Shown: one piece after another, positions 1 through 12,040 of the stretch | How the letters are laid out: each line of letters starts with the position of its first letter | Position numbering within the stretch: the first letter of the stretch is position 1 | Origin: Silene conica | Lineage: Eukaryota; Streptophyta; Magnoliopsida; Caryophyllales; Caryophyllaceae | Assembly: GCA_029255685.2 (NCBI GenBank) | Contig: CM055311.2 | Span: 7,817,031 to 7,881,030 of the forward strand | DNA: 64,000 bases | Direction: 5' to 3' | Translations under genes and position numbers: made by a program | Notes under the pieces: model-generated | Databases searched by the model: none | Told to the model about the DNA's origin: nothing | What the model saw: the letters and a program-made list of their open reading frames with translations, nothing else

Positions 1-2155
1 TCACATATCACTTAACATCTAAACTTGAACATATGAATCTACAACCATGCATGCAACGGATTGAATCTAGTAAAAACCGTTATTTTGTCAAAAACGTAGC
101 ATGCATGTAATAGATCTGAAATCACATGGTAAAATGAGTATTTTCATAAAATAAAAATTTGAGACTTTCCTTAAGTTCCTATAAAATCACTCACCAAAAA
201 TTAGGACGATTGCATGCACCATCTGTAAATGAAAAATCAAATACTACAGCATGTTTTCTGTCTAGTCAAAACACTAGATCTCACTTAATGAGTCATAAAA
301 CCATATCTACAAGATGAATCAGTATCTAAACTTTTAGTATGTTAAACTACTATGAATGTAGATAATAATGGGACTTGGAATCAACTCGTTTCTATTTGTT
401 AAGAAGGATTTATGATGTAAAACTTTTCATGACTCAGTTTCTGACCATTGTTTTTAAAACGCGTTTTTAGATCTGATAAACCCATTTTTGAGACAACATG
501 CATGGCTAACAATATGTGGTCGACACATAATGGAATCCAATAAAGCCGACCATGAACAAAAATATGATGTTTTGAATTTATTATGAGTTTTACAAGTTTC
601 TGTTGTGTTCTGGAAAAATGTTTTAATTAGTCTTACTTGTTAAAAACTTACATTTCCATAAAAGGGTATTTTAGCTATACTTATAAAAATAATCAATGAC
701 CTATCACTAAGACATTAAAGATGGAGGACTCACTAAGGAACCAAAAACCACTGATCTCACCTATAAACGTTAAGTAGCGAAGGATATACGACGATTTAAA
801 GTTTCTTTTTTGAATCTGTAAAACCGAGAAGAATAGAGGATATTACATAATTTATGACAAGTAGCTATGTAATGATCGAACATATAAGTAACTATAATTT
901 TAAAAATATATTGTAGAGTTGGGATTCGTAGAGGAGGCTCTCTAACCATTAATCGCTCGTAAGGTAAGGGAAACGCTTATCCGTACACTCTTATTAAACC
1001 GTTACGATTTGTTACTATCTTGCATGTTGAGACTTTTGGTTATATTGAATTATTTATATTGGTTGGATGTATTTTACAAAATGATTATGGACAAATATTG
1101 GTTTGTTTTGATCTCTTGAAACGGGATTATATTTAATATGGAAAAGAAGTGCTTTATGATTCTAAAAGTTTTGGGAACCAAAACCGTTTTGCTTTTCTAC
1201 AAGCTTATTATGAGTTATCAAATTTGAAGGAAATATCTTGGTTATTTTGGAAATGGATTCTCATATAGGTTTGAAACGGTTTTGGTAGAGGGGTAGGTTG
1301 TTCCATAATAAGGGACTTCCTATACAGAGCTTCTGATGGGCTTAGTTGATCGAGACCCCGTCCTCTTATCTTCCTCTTTGGGGTTGGCCCATAGAGGGGT
1401 GTGCACACTCGGTATTCTAGGACAGTTTAGTACATGATTTGGTGAATCTCGTCTTATCCGGTTTAGGGCGAGTTGATCCTCTTCATACGGCCTCTATCCA
1501 AGCATATACCGACGTTGGAAATTGTTGGAAAGAAATGTTTTCTTTGAATTGGAATTATCTTGAAAGGTTGGATATGGATTTGAATATTTTGGAACACTTA
1601 TGTTGTTCTTAATCATTTGAAATTATTTGTTCCCCTTCAGTTAACAGTGGCAATTCTGAAAATCTGTTTTCAATCTTTCGAAACACTTTTGTTACATATT
1701 ATTTTAACATGTGTTTTAAGTTATGATTTCATATTCCGTTTATTCTTTATTCGGATTGTTACCTTACTCAACATTATTGTTGACCCTTTTATTTTATTTG
1801 TCCTTGCTTGGACCTGCGGTGATCACAAATTGTGTGAGCAGATCCTGTGACAGGTACTCGTGGGAATTAGTCGTGGGATGCACATGAGAGCGCGCTTAAT
1901 AGTTTCAATCAAAGACAAATGCTTAAAGACTTTATCTTCCTTTTTGATCGTTGAACTTTATTTTCGCTTCCGCAAATTTTAAATTTGGTTGTAATCGTAA
2001 TTTATCCTTTGGATTTTAAATTGCATTAGAAAACTACCTATTTTATCTCATGTCTAGGTACTACCACCACATTTGGTTTAATTGTGACATGCCCATTATC
2101 TGAATTTTACTTGAAAACCCTATTTACTAATAAAGAGGATTATGGGGGTGTTACA
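1..2155 (+). mobile_element. probable right part of a gypsy-type LTR
   Basis: No gene is visible. The stretch ends in GGGGGTGTTACA (2144-2155), the same end as the chromovirus LTRs at 20682, 52421 and 58566, and the text before it (1790-1900) has the mixed-GC look of such LTRs. No primer site follows, so this would be a solo or 3' LTR whose left end lies outside the window. The call rests on the terminal motif and general similarity only; the left two thirds may be ordinary spacer. Confidence 0.35.
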
Positions 2156-3447
2156 AAGATTAATAATTAGATGCAAACATGTGAGAAAACAATATAAACA
2201 AAATTACTAATAACTTAATTTACTAATTTACATATTTATATTATTGCATGACTTCCCTAATCCCTAGTCTAAGGAAATTAGCTACTCATAATTAAATAGA
2301 AACTAGAATAAAATGATGAAATAAAAATAATAAATATATAAATAAAACTAAGAGAAGAAAGTACAATAGCGAAATGAAAAACAATAACTTGAAATGGAAG
2401 AACAATAAAAGATTACTGGAATATAAGGAAATGTAAAATGATTAGAACTTGAAATGTAAACTAGTGATGAAATGTGAACTAATAATAATTTGTATGAGGA
2501 TTCTATTGAGAAATTATGTAAACTATGCTAATAAATAATATGTACAAGATTATGTAAAGGGATAAAAGAAGGTGGAAAATGAGATGATGAAAAAAAACAT
2601 TGCATAACCCCTCCTATTTATAATAAAATAGTAGGAAAAATGGAAGCAACCACATGGGTACAACCCAGATCGGGTTGCGATCCCTGATCGGGGACGCAGC
2701 TCCGAAGATCTTCTACTTCAATTCTTATCATCAATGCCATATGAATCCAATGTTGGGTCCTAAATCCGTGATTTATTACCCGGTTAAAGCCATGAAGCAT
2801 TACCATATGAAGAGATTTTGGCATCCAATGCTAGATATTTTGTGATGGACATTTGCATTTGGGCTTCAATATTGGATTACATTTTGCACTTCTCCTTTCT
2901 TATTTCTTCATGCAAACCCATGCAACATCTTCTAGTCCATTTAGCTCTTATCCTTATCCATTTTGCAATTGTGATAAGAAAAAGTCTCTAAAGCTTAGAT
3001 TCCTACAAAATAATACAAATACTTGCAAAACAACTAAAAAGTAACATTAGCTCATAATAACACTAAAATAAGTGCAATTATCAAGTAAAAGTGAGCTACA
3101 TATTATAGGGGTAAATCTCTATATAAAATGGACTTATCATTATTGTATCAATTAAGATACGTCTATGCCCTAACATCGGTTTGACAAAACCGTGCAAAAT
3201 TGCATAAACCCGACTTGAATTGGAAAAATCAAAATCCATTACAAACCTTTCAAAGGTCCTTATTTAAACACAAAGAACACCGTCTACGCCCTAACATGGG
3301 ATTTGAAATCAAAATCCAAGCAAAAAATGTGTAAAACTGGCTCGATTGGAAAAACATTAAAAAACCTTTTTATCAAAAACTCTTTCTACCCCTTAATGAT
3401 GAAAAGGGGGTGTTGCTAGGTCTTTATTTTGTTTTTCAAAAGAAGTA
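2156..3447. other. AT-rich spacer, no gene seen
   Basis: Long A/T runs and short reading frames without recognisable domains. Two near-copies of a 'gccctaacat' phrase lie at about 3167 and 3289, suggesting a decayed tandem repeat. Two GATCGGG words lie close together at about 2667 and 2687. Confidence 0.5.
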
Positions 3448-3732
3448 CTTCCTCCGTTCAAATCCATAGTGTATTTATGTTTTATGCACAAATTTTAAGG
3501 GTTTATTAAAAAAATTATTGAAAGTACAATGAGAAGTGTGTATGTTGCCTTTTCTGGTTAAAGTTAATGCTTTTTTATTGTTTAATGGTGGGCAATTGAA
3601 TGACATTTTGTGTAAATAATTGATGTTCATAAGTATACTTTAGTAATTTTTTTGGCTTTATTAGGAAATGCGTAGTTTGGATATGAATGGATTAAAATGA
3701 AATAGGTGTAATTTGGATATGAATGGAGGAAG
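3448..3732. mobile_element. Stowaway-like MITE
   Basis: A 285-bp AT-rich non-coding piece. Its left end, CTTCCTCCGTTCAAATCC, and its right end, read in reverse as CTTCCTCCATTCATATCC, are near-perfect terminal inverted repeats. TA dinucleotides flank it at 3446-3447 and 3733-3734. The CTCCCTCCGTTC-type end and TA target are the hallmarks of Stowaway MITEs mobilised by Tc1/mariner transposases. It has no coding capacity. Confidence 0.88.
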
Positions 3733-3916
3733 TATATACAAACTCATATGACTTCATTTTGATATTTTTCAAAACTTTTCTAATATTTTTTTTCTTTTGT
3801 TTATCATTTGTTTTTCAAACCTCCACCAAACAAACAAATAACCAAACAATGACCAAATGGGTGTACGTATCACCCACCATCAAAACCCAACCTCACCACC
3901 AACTCACTACTACAAT
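3733..3916. other. short spacer, no gene seen
   Basis: AT-rich spacer between the MITE and the LTR piece. The reading frame across it is low-complexity F/T/N-rich and matches nothing I recognise. Confidence 0.5.
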
Positions 3917-4384
3917 TGTAACACCCCTCTCTTAGTCGTATGGGTAACTCGGCCGAGTTGGTCAAACTCGGTCGAGTTGACCCAAAGTCTGAGTTGGTTG
4001 CTAGAGTTCGTCCCAACTTGGTAGAGTACGGCGTACTCGGTCGAGTTAAGTGAACTCGGCCGAGTTGGTGTAACTCGACTGAGCTGGTCCAACTCGGTCA
4101 AGTGCGTTTTTCCGTATCGGCGTCAGGGTAACTTTATAAATGAAATTCGAAGGTTGAAACATAATTTTACCCTAACCAGTCTGCCGCCTAATAACTTTTC
4201 TATCAAAAACCTCTCACCCTAAAACCTTAGAAGGATCTACCGCAGTCTAGTCGCGCCGATCATTATCATAGCCTAGCATCGTCGTCGTCAAGTAAGTATT
4301 GTATTCGCTAGTTAATATGTATTGAGATTATTTATGCTTGTGATGATTGTTACTAATAAGTTATATGTTATCTTAGGAGGAGAT
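3917..4384 (+). mobile_element. gypsy LTR fragment with palindrome cluster
   Basis: Starts TGTAACACCCC, the usual chromovirus LTR start, and contains a palindrome cluster at 3949-4105. Further on it has a leader-like stretch with a GTAAGTAT donor-like motif near 4291 and TTATCTTAGGAG near 4370, a pattern seen in plant chromovirus LTR/leader regions. It is cut at 4385 by a copia LTR remnant. Fossil; no coding part left. Confidence 0.5.
3949..4105. repeat. cluster of AACTCGGYCGAGTT palindromes
   Basis: AACTCGGCCGAGTT and AACTCGGTCGAGTT occur side by side at 3951-3980. Further copies or variants occur near 4038, 4052, 4072 and 4090. Each is a 14-bp near-perfect palindrome. The cluster lies just inside an LTR start, as in other elements of this window. 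Confidence 0.85.
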
Positions 4385-5580
4385 TGTAGGAAATATCGCA
4401 TATTTCATAATGAGATTAATCGTATTAATGTTATAAGGAAGAATAATATCAAAATTAACTTTAATATGAATGCAACAACAGTAAATAAATCGATATAAAA
4501 AGGTAATAAATAACCTTGGGTGAGTTGGGTCCTTTGCTTTTGGCCTAAGAACAACCTAGTATAATAGATTTCAAGGCAGAAATCCTCTTACCAATTGCAC
4601 CCATGATGATCCAAGAATATGCCTTACTCGAATTTTGTGTATGCTAGACAAAGATCCGAGTGCCTCTATTTACCGAATATATCACACGAACTTCACCTAT
4701 CTGATTGGGGTTAATTTCAAGTCTTTATATATAAGGAGGAAATAATATTGTGGGAATCCAAACAAGAGTAGGACTCTTGTTTGGCACGAGTCCCACGGTC
4801 TAAAAAAACAACTACCATAACCGAATTTTCCATAAAATTATAAAAATTACTTTTATTAATTATTGGAAGATATTATTTTGGAAGTTGTTTAATTTATATA
4901 TTAATAATATCTGAACCGAAATTTCGGTGCACTTGAAAAACTGATTTGCCAAGACGTATCCAATATTATATAACATATATAAATATGGTAAGAGAATATA
5001 ATTAATTATTGTATAATCAATTAATTTTAATATCGTATATTAAAACTCATATTACTAATAAATATAACATTTATATTTATTTAGAATTAACATTTTAATT
5101 CATTTCTCCTAATAATCATTTAATCGTATTAAATAATTATTCGTATTATTTCCATGACTAATATTTAGTCAATTTTGGCATCTATGTAATATATCAGTAT
5201 ATAATCACATTTCTTGGAGCCATGCTATATGTGTGACCGATAGGGATCAACTAATCACCGCCATCAATATGATAGTAACGTCAAACTTCTAGCAAAGCCA
5301 ACCGTTACTTATTTACGTTAATTAGTTGATAAATATACAAAGTATCCCTTTGTGATCCTGTAAGAAATTTAGATTGTAGTCGCACTAACTGTGGAGGACA
5401 CATGCTCCAACAATCTCCCACTTGTCCGACAAGTGTGTATGTGCGATTACCGATCCTTATTGATGTGTGCATTTCTTATAGACCTTTTAGGCCTTTTCAG
5501 CACACATTTCTATGCGTCTTCCGTAGTATTTTGCTACAAATATCCCCCGAATAGTCTACTTTGGTTTGTCTTGTGCTAAT
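4385..5580 (-). mobile_element. Ty1/copia LTR plus 3' internal remnant
   Basis: Read on the minus strand, the LTR starts TGTTGGAGCATGTGTCC at 5412 and ends TTTCCTACA at 4385, about 1.03 kb. To its right (5413 to about 5580) lies the internal 3' end with a polypurine tract like the one before the copia LTR at 17359 (ACAAGTGGGAG). The same lineage as the young copia element is likely, because polypurine tract, LTR head and the adjoining phrase ATCGGTAATCGCAC are shared. No primer site or genes remain, so this is a partial, older fossil. Confidence 0.7.
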
Positions 5581-5589
5581 CGCAGAAAT

Positions 5590-7420
5590 GAGCCGGAGAA
5601 GATCATAATCAAGCCTAAACAATGTCCTTATGCATACATTTAGGAGAAGAGTTGAGTCAGAGTTTGTTTCTACCATTTTGAGATGCGCATAGAAGCAATA
5701 AAGTCTATCAAGCGAAGGAAGAGCTTTAGTTTTCTAGTGCCTACTTTGAGGAGCCATATCCCGAGTTATACAATAGATAATCAGGTGATTCTAACTGGAG
5801 ATGAACGCTTATCCTCTTAGCTTTCCAACGCCACCAAGAACGCTTGATTTGAGCGAGTAACGAAGAAATGACAGCCATTTGAAGTTCAGTGCGCAGTGCA
5901 GGAAATACGCGCTGAGAAGTGCTCGATCGAGGACTTTATTTGTTCGATCATGCACTAATCTTCTCGATCGAGAGCTTTTCATAGCCATTCTTCTCGATCC
6001 AGAGCTTTTCATAGCCATTCTTCTCGATCGAGAGCTTTTGATAGCTATTCTTCTCGATCGAGAACTTTTGATAGTTATTCTTCTCGATCGAGAAGTTTTT
6101 TTTCTCGATCGAGAGCTTTATCGGGCGACTGATCAATTTCCCGAGAATTTTATGTTAGTTTTCTCTCGTGTCTTCTATAAGAACATATGAGAGCTCATTT
6201 GAGGTTTACCTTCTTTTTTTTATCATCTTTCTACCAGTCACTTCTTCATCAAAATAAAATACTCCTAGTTACTTATTTTCTTACTTTTCAAGGATTGTAA
6301 TCGTTTTGGATACCGTTCTTACGCCGGATTCTATTTGATTGTAATCCTTCTTTCTTTCCCTTAATCTTAATCTTTCTGTTCCCATTTGTTTACTGCTTCA
6401 ATTTACGTTTTTCATTTTGCTCTTATTCTCGTGTTTGCTTCAATTTTCGTACCCCTGTTCCTGCGTCCCCTGTCCTCTGTTTTTCGTCCCTCTTTTTTCG
6501 TGTTGTCTCGGTTCTGTTTCTCCTTCCCTTCGCCGTTTTCATTTGTTTTTGCCTACATAATTCATACTGCTTTCATACTTGTATACTGCCTCGGAAACCG
6601 TGTCCTATATATCGCATGTTGTCACAGTTTTCGTGCTCTTCCATACTCGTTTCCTGTCTCGGTTATCCCATCCTTGCTTCGCTTGTCTCGGTTTATTTCC
6701 GCTGTTTTCATCACTGTTTTTATTATAATTCTTACCATGTCAATTGTTAGCATGATTATCGTATTTGTATTCGTTTATAATTACGTTATGAGTAGCTAAT
6801 TTTTTTATATGTCGGGATGAGGGAAACTGTGTCATATGCATGATAGGTCATAACCGGGATGGGTAGTTTTGCGGTAGGAATTGTTGTTAAGCAATTTGTA
6901 TTTTCTTTGGTTGAATGAGTGCACGCAGGAGACCATTCATTTAGTTAAACCCCGACCTAGACCAGAAGTTTAGAAGGGTAAGACTTGCTTAATAATAATA
7001 ATTAGTTTTTGTGAGGGCGGAAGTCAAGCAGAAATGAACTTAGGGCGACTTAAGACCGGAAGGTATAGTCGGGTTAGAGACGTGACTGTAATAACCTAGC
7101 CCTTCCTACCAATAATCTGACCAACCTAGTTATACCGATAGTGCTGACGACACAGTGACCCGAATTCCTAGCATATCCCTTTTCTCTGAATCATTTTATA
7201 TCATTCTCGCTTCTATTCTTTCCTTATCCTTTCCCTCTTAACTTTTAATTTCCGTAGTTTAGATAAAACAATTTCAAACCCCCAATTTGTGACATTCCGA
7301 TAGACCAATTTGAACAGATACTTAGCAATTTAGCCTCCCTGTGGAGATCGACTCTACTTGCCGATGACTTCTGTTAGTAGTATTTAGGTTATTATTTTTG
7401 GAACTGAACGACGGTATGAA
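5590..7420 (+). mobile_element. element A: left LTR (Athila/Tat-like gypsy)
   Basis: The right edge is fixed by the primer site directly after it (7425). The left edge is inferred from the end of the copia remnant and the typical 1.5-2 kb length of this family. It contains a dense CTCGATCGAG cluster and a C/T-rich second half. Reading frames here, including a hydrophobic one at 6386-6799, look like chance. Fossil; the partner LTR is not in the window. Confidence 0.6.
5918..6120. repeat. CTCGATCGAG palindrome cluster in element A LTR
   Basis: Six or more CTCGATCGAG-type words sit in a roughly 30-bp rhythm between 5922 and 6110, separated by near-repeats of 'agcttttcatagccattctt'. The 10-bp word is a perfect palindrome. 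The tandem unit has spread it, and at least one copy carries a base change. Confidence 0.9.
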
Positions 7421-7424
7421 ATTT

Positions 7425-7442
7425 TGGCGCCGTTGCCGGGGA
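7425..7442 (+). promoter_or_regulatory. element A primer-binding site
   Basis: TGGCGCCGTTGCCGGGGA, the primer site typical of plant Athila/Calypso-type gypsy elements (usually assigned to tRNA-Asp). The same 18 bases occur in element B on the other strand (30848-30865). Confidence 0.85.
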
Positions 7443-8469
7443 GGCGAGACTTTTATCTGTTTAACTTTGTCTGTTTTTAACCTCAAGGGAAGACTATGTA
7501 CCTTGAGACTGTTCCTATCTTTTTCTTTAGTGCTGTATGTTTTGATAGGCCTACAGGTCTATTAGACAGGCTACGGAGGGAGATTTTCGATGGGAAGACT
7601 TGATTACCTTCGATCCTTTTTGCCAAGATGACGTCTGTTTCCCGATTGATTGCTCAGTTCAAAGCGCAAGCTGAAAAATCCGTTAATTGGGAGAAGAAGG
7701 AATCTTGGGGTTGTGGTAGTTACTACATTGCTCCTTCACCACAACCGGTGCCGTAACAAACCCATCCACCTGCTGAAAATAATGAGTTCGCTGAAATAGT
7801 TCAGATGGTAGATGCATTGACATTAAGGGTGCAAGCAAGCAACTCCTACATTATCCGTCTTGAGCAGTTGCAGGCCCAAGTGAACAAATTGGGGGAAGGA
7901 ATTAAGCGTGAGGCTGCTGATTTAAGAGCTTCGATGAGTAATCTTCTCGATCAAGTACCTGACAGTATTCGATCGAGTAAACTGGAGGACAAGTCTCTCG
8001 ATCGAGCTGCTGAAATTGCTCGATCGAGCAAATACGAGGAAGAACCACTCGATCAAATAAACAAAAATACTCGATCGAGAGGAATTAAGGATACAATCCT
8101 CGATCGAGAAGACGAAAACACTCGATCGAGAACCCCTGACGATGAAGCCTTTCTTCAACTATTCTCCGATGCTCAACCAAATAGTTTTACCGCTCGATCA
8201 GTTCCTTACCCACAACGGTTGCTGCCACACCGTGGATTTCTGGACCGCTTACGGGCTCTCGACGTTATGGATCACTACGATGAGATGATAACTCAGGTTC
8301 CTACTTATGCCAATTTTATTTCTCAAATTGATTGGTCTAGGAAGGATACTAATGAGTCGGTAATGAACGTAGCCATGAGTGACGGGTGTAGCACGCTTCT
8401 TAGGAAGGGGACCCTCCCTATAATGTCTGATCAAGGTCGTTTCTCTATGTTATGTTCTATAGGGACCCA
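7443..8469 (+). mobile_element. element A: leader, gag-protease spacer and protease start
   Basis: Leader followed by a gag/protease-type region. The part from 7805 has a helix-rich start, then a linker packed with palindromes that read as repeated RS/LDR words. After that comes a VPYPQRL...YANF block like the PFPERL...YLKF block before the protease of element B. The core gag of the family is not evident. It is split at 8469 by the copia element (target repeat ACCCA) and continues at 18438. Broken fossil. Confidence 0.65.
7944..8190. repeat. CTCGATCGAG palindromes inside element A coding linker
   Basis: CTCGATCRAG words recur at about 7945, 7998, 8019, 8048, 8070, 8099, 8120 and 8192. They alternate CTCGATC and GATCGAG halves about 20-30 bp apart, inside a gag-protease linker. 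It is the same word as in this element's LTR 2 kb upstream. Confidence 0.88.
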
Positions 8470-9543
8470 TGTTGGAGCTTGTGTCCTCCACATGTAGTGT
8501 GATAACGTCATTGCACATACCCTTGTACGGACAAGTGGGAGATTGTTGGGGCTGGTGTCCTTGACAATTAAGTACAATGACTTATTAAATCTCTTTAAGG
8601 ATCACAAGGGCATACTTTTGTATTATTACCAGTTGATCCACGTTTATCAATAACGGTTGGCTTGCTAGATAAGTTTGACGTTATTGTCATACGGATGGCG
8701 GTGATCAACTCGTCCCTATACGTCACACCTATAGGACACGTTTGAGAGATGTGAAGGTATGAAAATACAGTCACATTTTGCCGGATATGACTAAACAGTT
8801 AGTCAGAGGTATTGACTATTAAATTAGTCAATAAGATGTTGAGATTATTATTTAATACGGATTAAATAATTTTAGCTAATACGGATTACATGATTAATTC
8901 GTAAATTAAATATAAACGGTTATATATTTAATTAAATATTGTATTCGCGTATTAATATAAACAGTTATATTAATTTGGGTAATTATACAATATCGTATTT
9001 TGTCAGACCATTATTAATATATCGACTGTATTAATATCTGATAACATGTTACGATTTATAATTAAAATCCCGCGAATAACTTATAGCTAAATAGGTCGAA
9101 TCACGAATTAGAATAAGGTAAGAGTGGAAAGCCCACTCCTACCCTATTAGAATTTTCGGCCAAAACAACTACATAAGGAGGAGGACTCTCCTTATGTCAG
9201 GGACTCTTGTTTCACTGTTTAAACAAATCTCAAGGAAAAATTAGGGTTTTGAGAGTTTTCTTCTCCCAAAACCTCAGATCTCACATCTAAAACCTAAATA
9301 GCTCTCCCAATATTGCAAGGCAGTTGGAGAGGATTTCTAGCACACGCGGCCACGTCTCATTCTAAGTCTTGGGTGCAAGTTATAGGAGGGAATTTGAGTT
9401 AATTCCTGTTCTTAGGCCTTTCGCACAAGGACTAAAGGTTGTACTTCTTTTCTTATCCTTTTTAATCTTATGACTATAAACACAACTGTATTTTTCATTA
9501 TAATCCTGCAAGTTTAGGGTGAATACATGCTTTATTCCCCACA
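8470..9543 (+). repeat. copia left LTR
   Basis: Starts TGTTGGAGC directly after target repeat ACCCA and ends CCCCACA. Inside it, at 8517-8560, lies a second polypurine tract plus LTR-head-like junction (ACAAGTGGGAG then TGTTGGGGCTGGTGTCC), so the first 74 bp look like a duplicated head. Confidence 0.93.
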
Positions 9544-9545
9544 AG

Positions 9546-9557
9546 TGGTATCAGAGC
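9546..9557 (+). promoter_or_regulatory. copia primer-binding site
   Basis: TGGTATCAGAGC two bases after the LTR end, complementary to the 3' end of initiator tRNA-Met, standard for plant copia elements. Confidence 0.92.
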
Positions 9558-11372
9558 CTTAGGCCATGAAAATTTTACTTTTGTGTTTTTCATAAGTTTA
9601 TTTAAAAGTTTTTGAAAAATCTCGTTTCTGTCGCCGTGTCGGTCGGTCGACCAGTTATAGCGGTCGGTCGACCGCCCCTGTGTGAGTTTTCTGTTTTTTT
9701 TTTTTAAAAACAGTTTCCTTTGTGAGGTTTCGATCTTGATTTTCGATTCCTGTTTAAATATTGTTAATTAATCGATATTCTTGACAATATGTGAACCCTT
9801 GTTGATGTTAATTTTGATTTACTTGTTTTAATCAAAGTTTAAAAGGTAAAAACTTGTTTTGATTTCAAAAGGTGCAGCGATTTGCGTTTTCTGAAATTAG
9901 GTTTTACTGCCTGTTGGTCGGTCGACCTAATTGATAGGTCGGTCGACCGATTTTGCTGTTGCAGAAAGTTTCCTTTTTCGGCTGGAGGTCGGTCGACCAC
10001 ATGTTTAGGTCGGTCGACCTCCCCCCTGTAACAGACTCGTTTTTATTTTTTTTTTCTTTCGAAAATAACATGTTTTATTTTCACATGGCTTAAAATAATA
10101 TACTGTATACGGAAATAGTATATTATTTAGTGAAACGGTTCACCCTCGTTTTGATACATATTGTTTTAAAACAGTTTAAAATAATGGATTATATGTTTAT
10201 TAAAATTGGTGATTAAAGCGGTATAGTCACATAATTTTAATCTTAAAAGGTGGTTTGGTATAAATTTATTAAACATAATAACAGTATTATGTCATGTATA
10301 AATTTTATTTAGTTGATGCATTTTATTTATCGTCTTGTGAATGCCTTGAATGCTTTCAATAACGTATTTAATTTTTGCAAACGGTTGTAACTTAGTGTGG
10401 CCTTAGAAGATTGTGTCACCGTAATGATGGGACACAATCTTGCTTGTAATTTTGAGATCTTGAATCTCCGGTTTTGTGTTTTTGCCATGTAATTACTTTT
10501 GTATTTAAATTAGAATGTATCTAGGACTACTTTTGTAATTTAAATTAGTAATTTTGTGAAGACCAAAGACGGAGACCGGATGCTCACTCCCGCTGCAAGG
10601 ACCAAGATGGAACATCAAGACAAGCTTCTAGGGTCCAACGGTGGATTCCAAGTTGTTTTATGTTTATATTGGTAGGATAGGCCACACTAGGACTTTTATT
10701 TACGTTTATTGCATTTATCTTTATGCTTTCATCGATAATAGCTTGCATCATATTCCGCCTAAAACCAAACCACCTATATCATGCCTGAAAACTGACTCAT
10801 GTAGAGGTTACGCGTTAGTTTTCTGTGACAATACAGATGTCACATGTCATTTGCAAAGCCATCACTTTATTTAATTCATTCACGCATATGCTAGATATTA
10901 GTTCACTTAATATGGATAAATAAAAGTTAATGGGGTCTTCCTCGTATAACCAAAAATTGAGACTAGTCTTTATAAATCAGCCTCCCATGAATCCCTTCTT
11001 CGTCGGTAGGCATAATATGACCCCTTCTACGTCGGGTAAGTGGGAACAGATGATTTATTTTATCTCAACATCATGGTCACTCGATACTATCTAGTGACTG
11101 AGATGGACTAATAGATAGGATATACAGAAATCTATCGACCAAGAGTTCCAACGGTGGAATTAGCCAAACTGTGGGCTTATCAATATACGGAAATTGAGTC
11201 TTGGGATCGTTTATATAATTCTTGAGGGAGATCAATTATATAAATGCATGAGTCTACGAGTTTAAATTCAATTTAATATAGACTTAAATCACAACAATAA
11301 GTTGCTTATATGGTTTTGTTTTATCTTCTTTTCAGTGTAGAACACGTTCATTAAAACTGCTGTATAACTAAA
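9558..11372 (+). other. copia leader, non-coding
   Basis: A 1.8-kb stretch between primer site and gag start. It is AT-rich, with short reading frames only. It holds two pairs of GGTCGGTCGACC palindromes (9640-9675 and 9915-10022). No domain is recognised. Confidence 0.7.
9640..10022. repeat. GGTCGGTCGACC palindrome pairs in copia leader
   Basis: GGTCGGTCGACC occurs as close pairs near 9648/9669, 9916/9938 and 9987/10009, with 9-12 bp between partners. The core GGTCGACC is a perfect palindrome. The word is shared with the unrelated gypsy element B. Confidence 0.9.
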
Positions 11373-12040
11373 ATGGCTGGTGAAGACCCAATGCCAAGTG
11401 CCAAGCTAGCACGTGAATCCTGGCTAAAGGTCTTCATGGACTCCATGAATCAGTCTACTAGACTGAGGAATGATGGGTCAAACTTCTCTGACTGGGAGGC
11501 AGCACTACGGAATGCTGCCATTGCTGACGGAAAGCTTAAGTATTTAACTGAGCCCATTCCGGCACACCCAGGAACTGGAGCTAGAGCCAACGAAGTTCGC
11601 GCTCATAGCGACTTCGTCATGGAAGCGGGTGCGATAAAGAACGTACTCATCTATGCAATGGAATCAAATTTGCAAAGACGCTTCATATCCCATGGTGCAA
11701 ACAAGATTTTTGAGGCGAAACTCCAGAAGGGCCAAGCTGTTAGCCCACATATTCTCAACATGATTGAGAATATCGAGAAACTGGAGACTCTGAACTGCAA
11801 GATCAGTGAGAACATAATCGTTGATCGTATGCTTCATTCGCTTCATGATGGGTTCGCCCTCTTTAGGGCCAACTACTCCATGAACGACATGAAGAAGACT
11901 CCTCATGAGCTCCACTCCCTTCTCGTACAGACTGAGAAGGATCTGAAATTAAGTGGGAGCATGAAGCAGGATGTTCTCATGATCTCCAGTAAGGGAAAAG
12001 GTAAAGGGAAGGCTAAAGCTCAGGGCGACCTAGCAGTAGG
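11373..12040 (+). mobile_element. copia gag (capsid) region
   Basis: Starts MAGEDPMPSAKLARESWLKV and continues with the DGSNFSDWEAALRNA and LTEPIP type motifs of plant copia capsid (UBN2-like) proteins. The zinc knuckle lies beyond the solo LTR that interrupts it at 12041. Fossil by insertion. Confidence 0.88.

Noticed and set aside
6386-6799. 137-codon hydrophobic reading frame as a membrane protein gene
   Set aside because: It sits in the C/T-rich half of element A's LTR, just upstream of the primer site. The hydrophobic F/V/L/S content follows from base composition.
7805-8497. Independent host gene with RS-like repeats
   Set aside because: It lies downstream of an Athila-type primer site, has the pre-protease block of that family, and its RS-like words come from the CTCGATCGAG cluster.
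8544-9543. 1000-bp copia LTR starting at TGTTGGGG (8544)
   Set aside because: Target repeat ACCCA and the match between both ends place the true start at 8470; 8544 is the inner, duplicated head.
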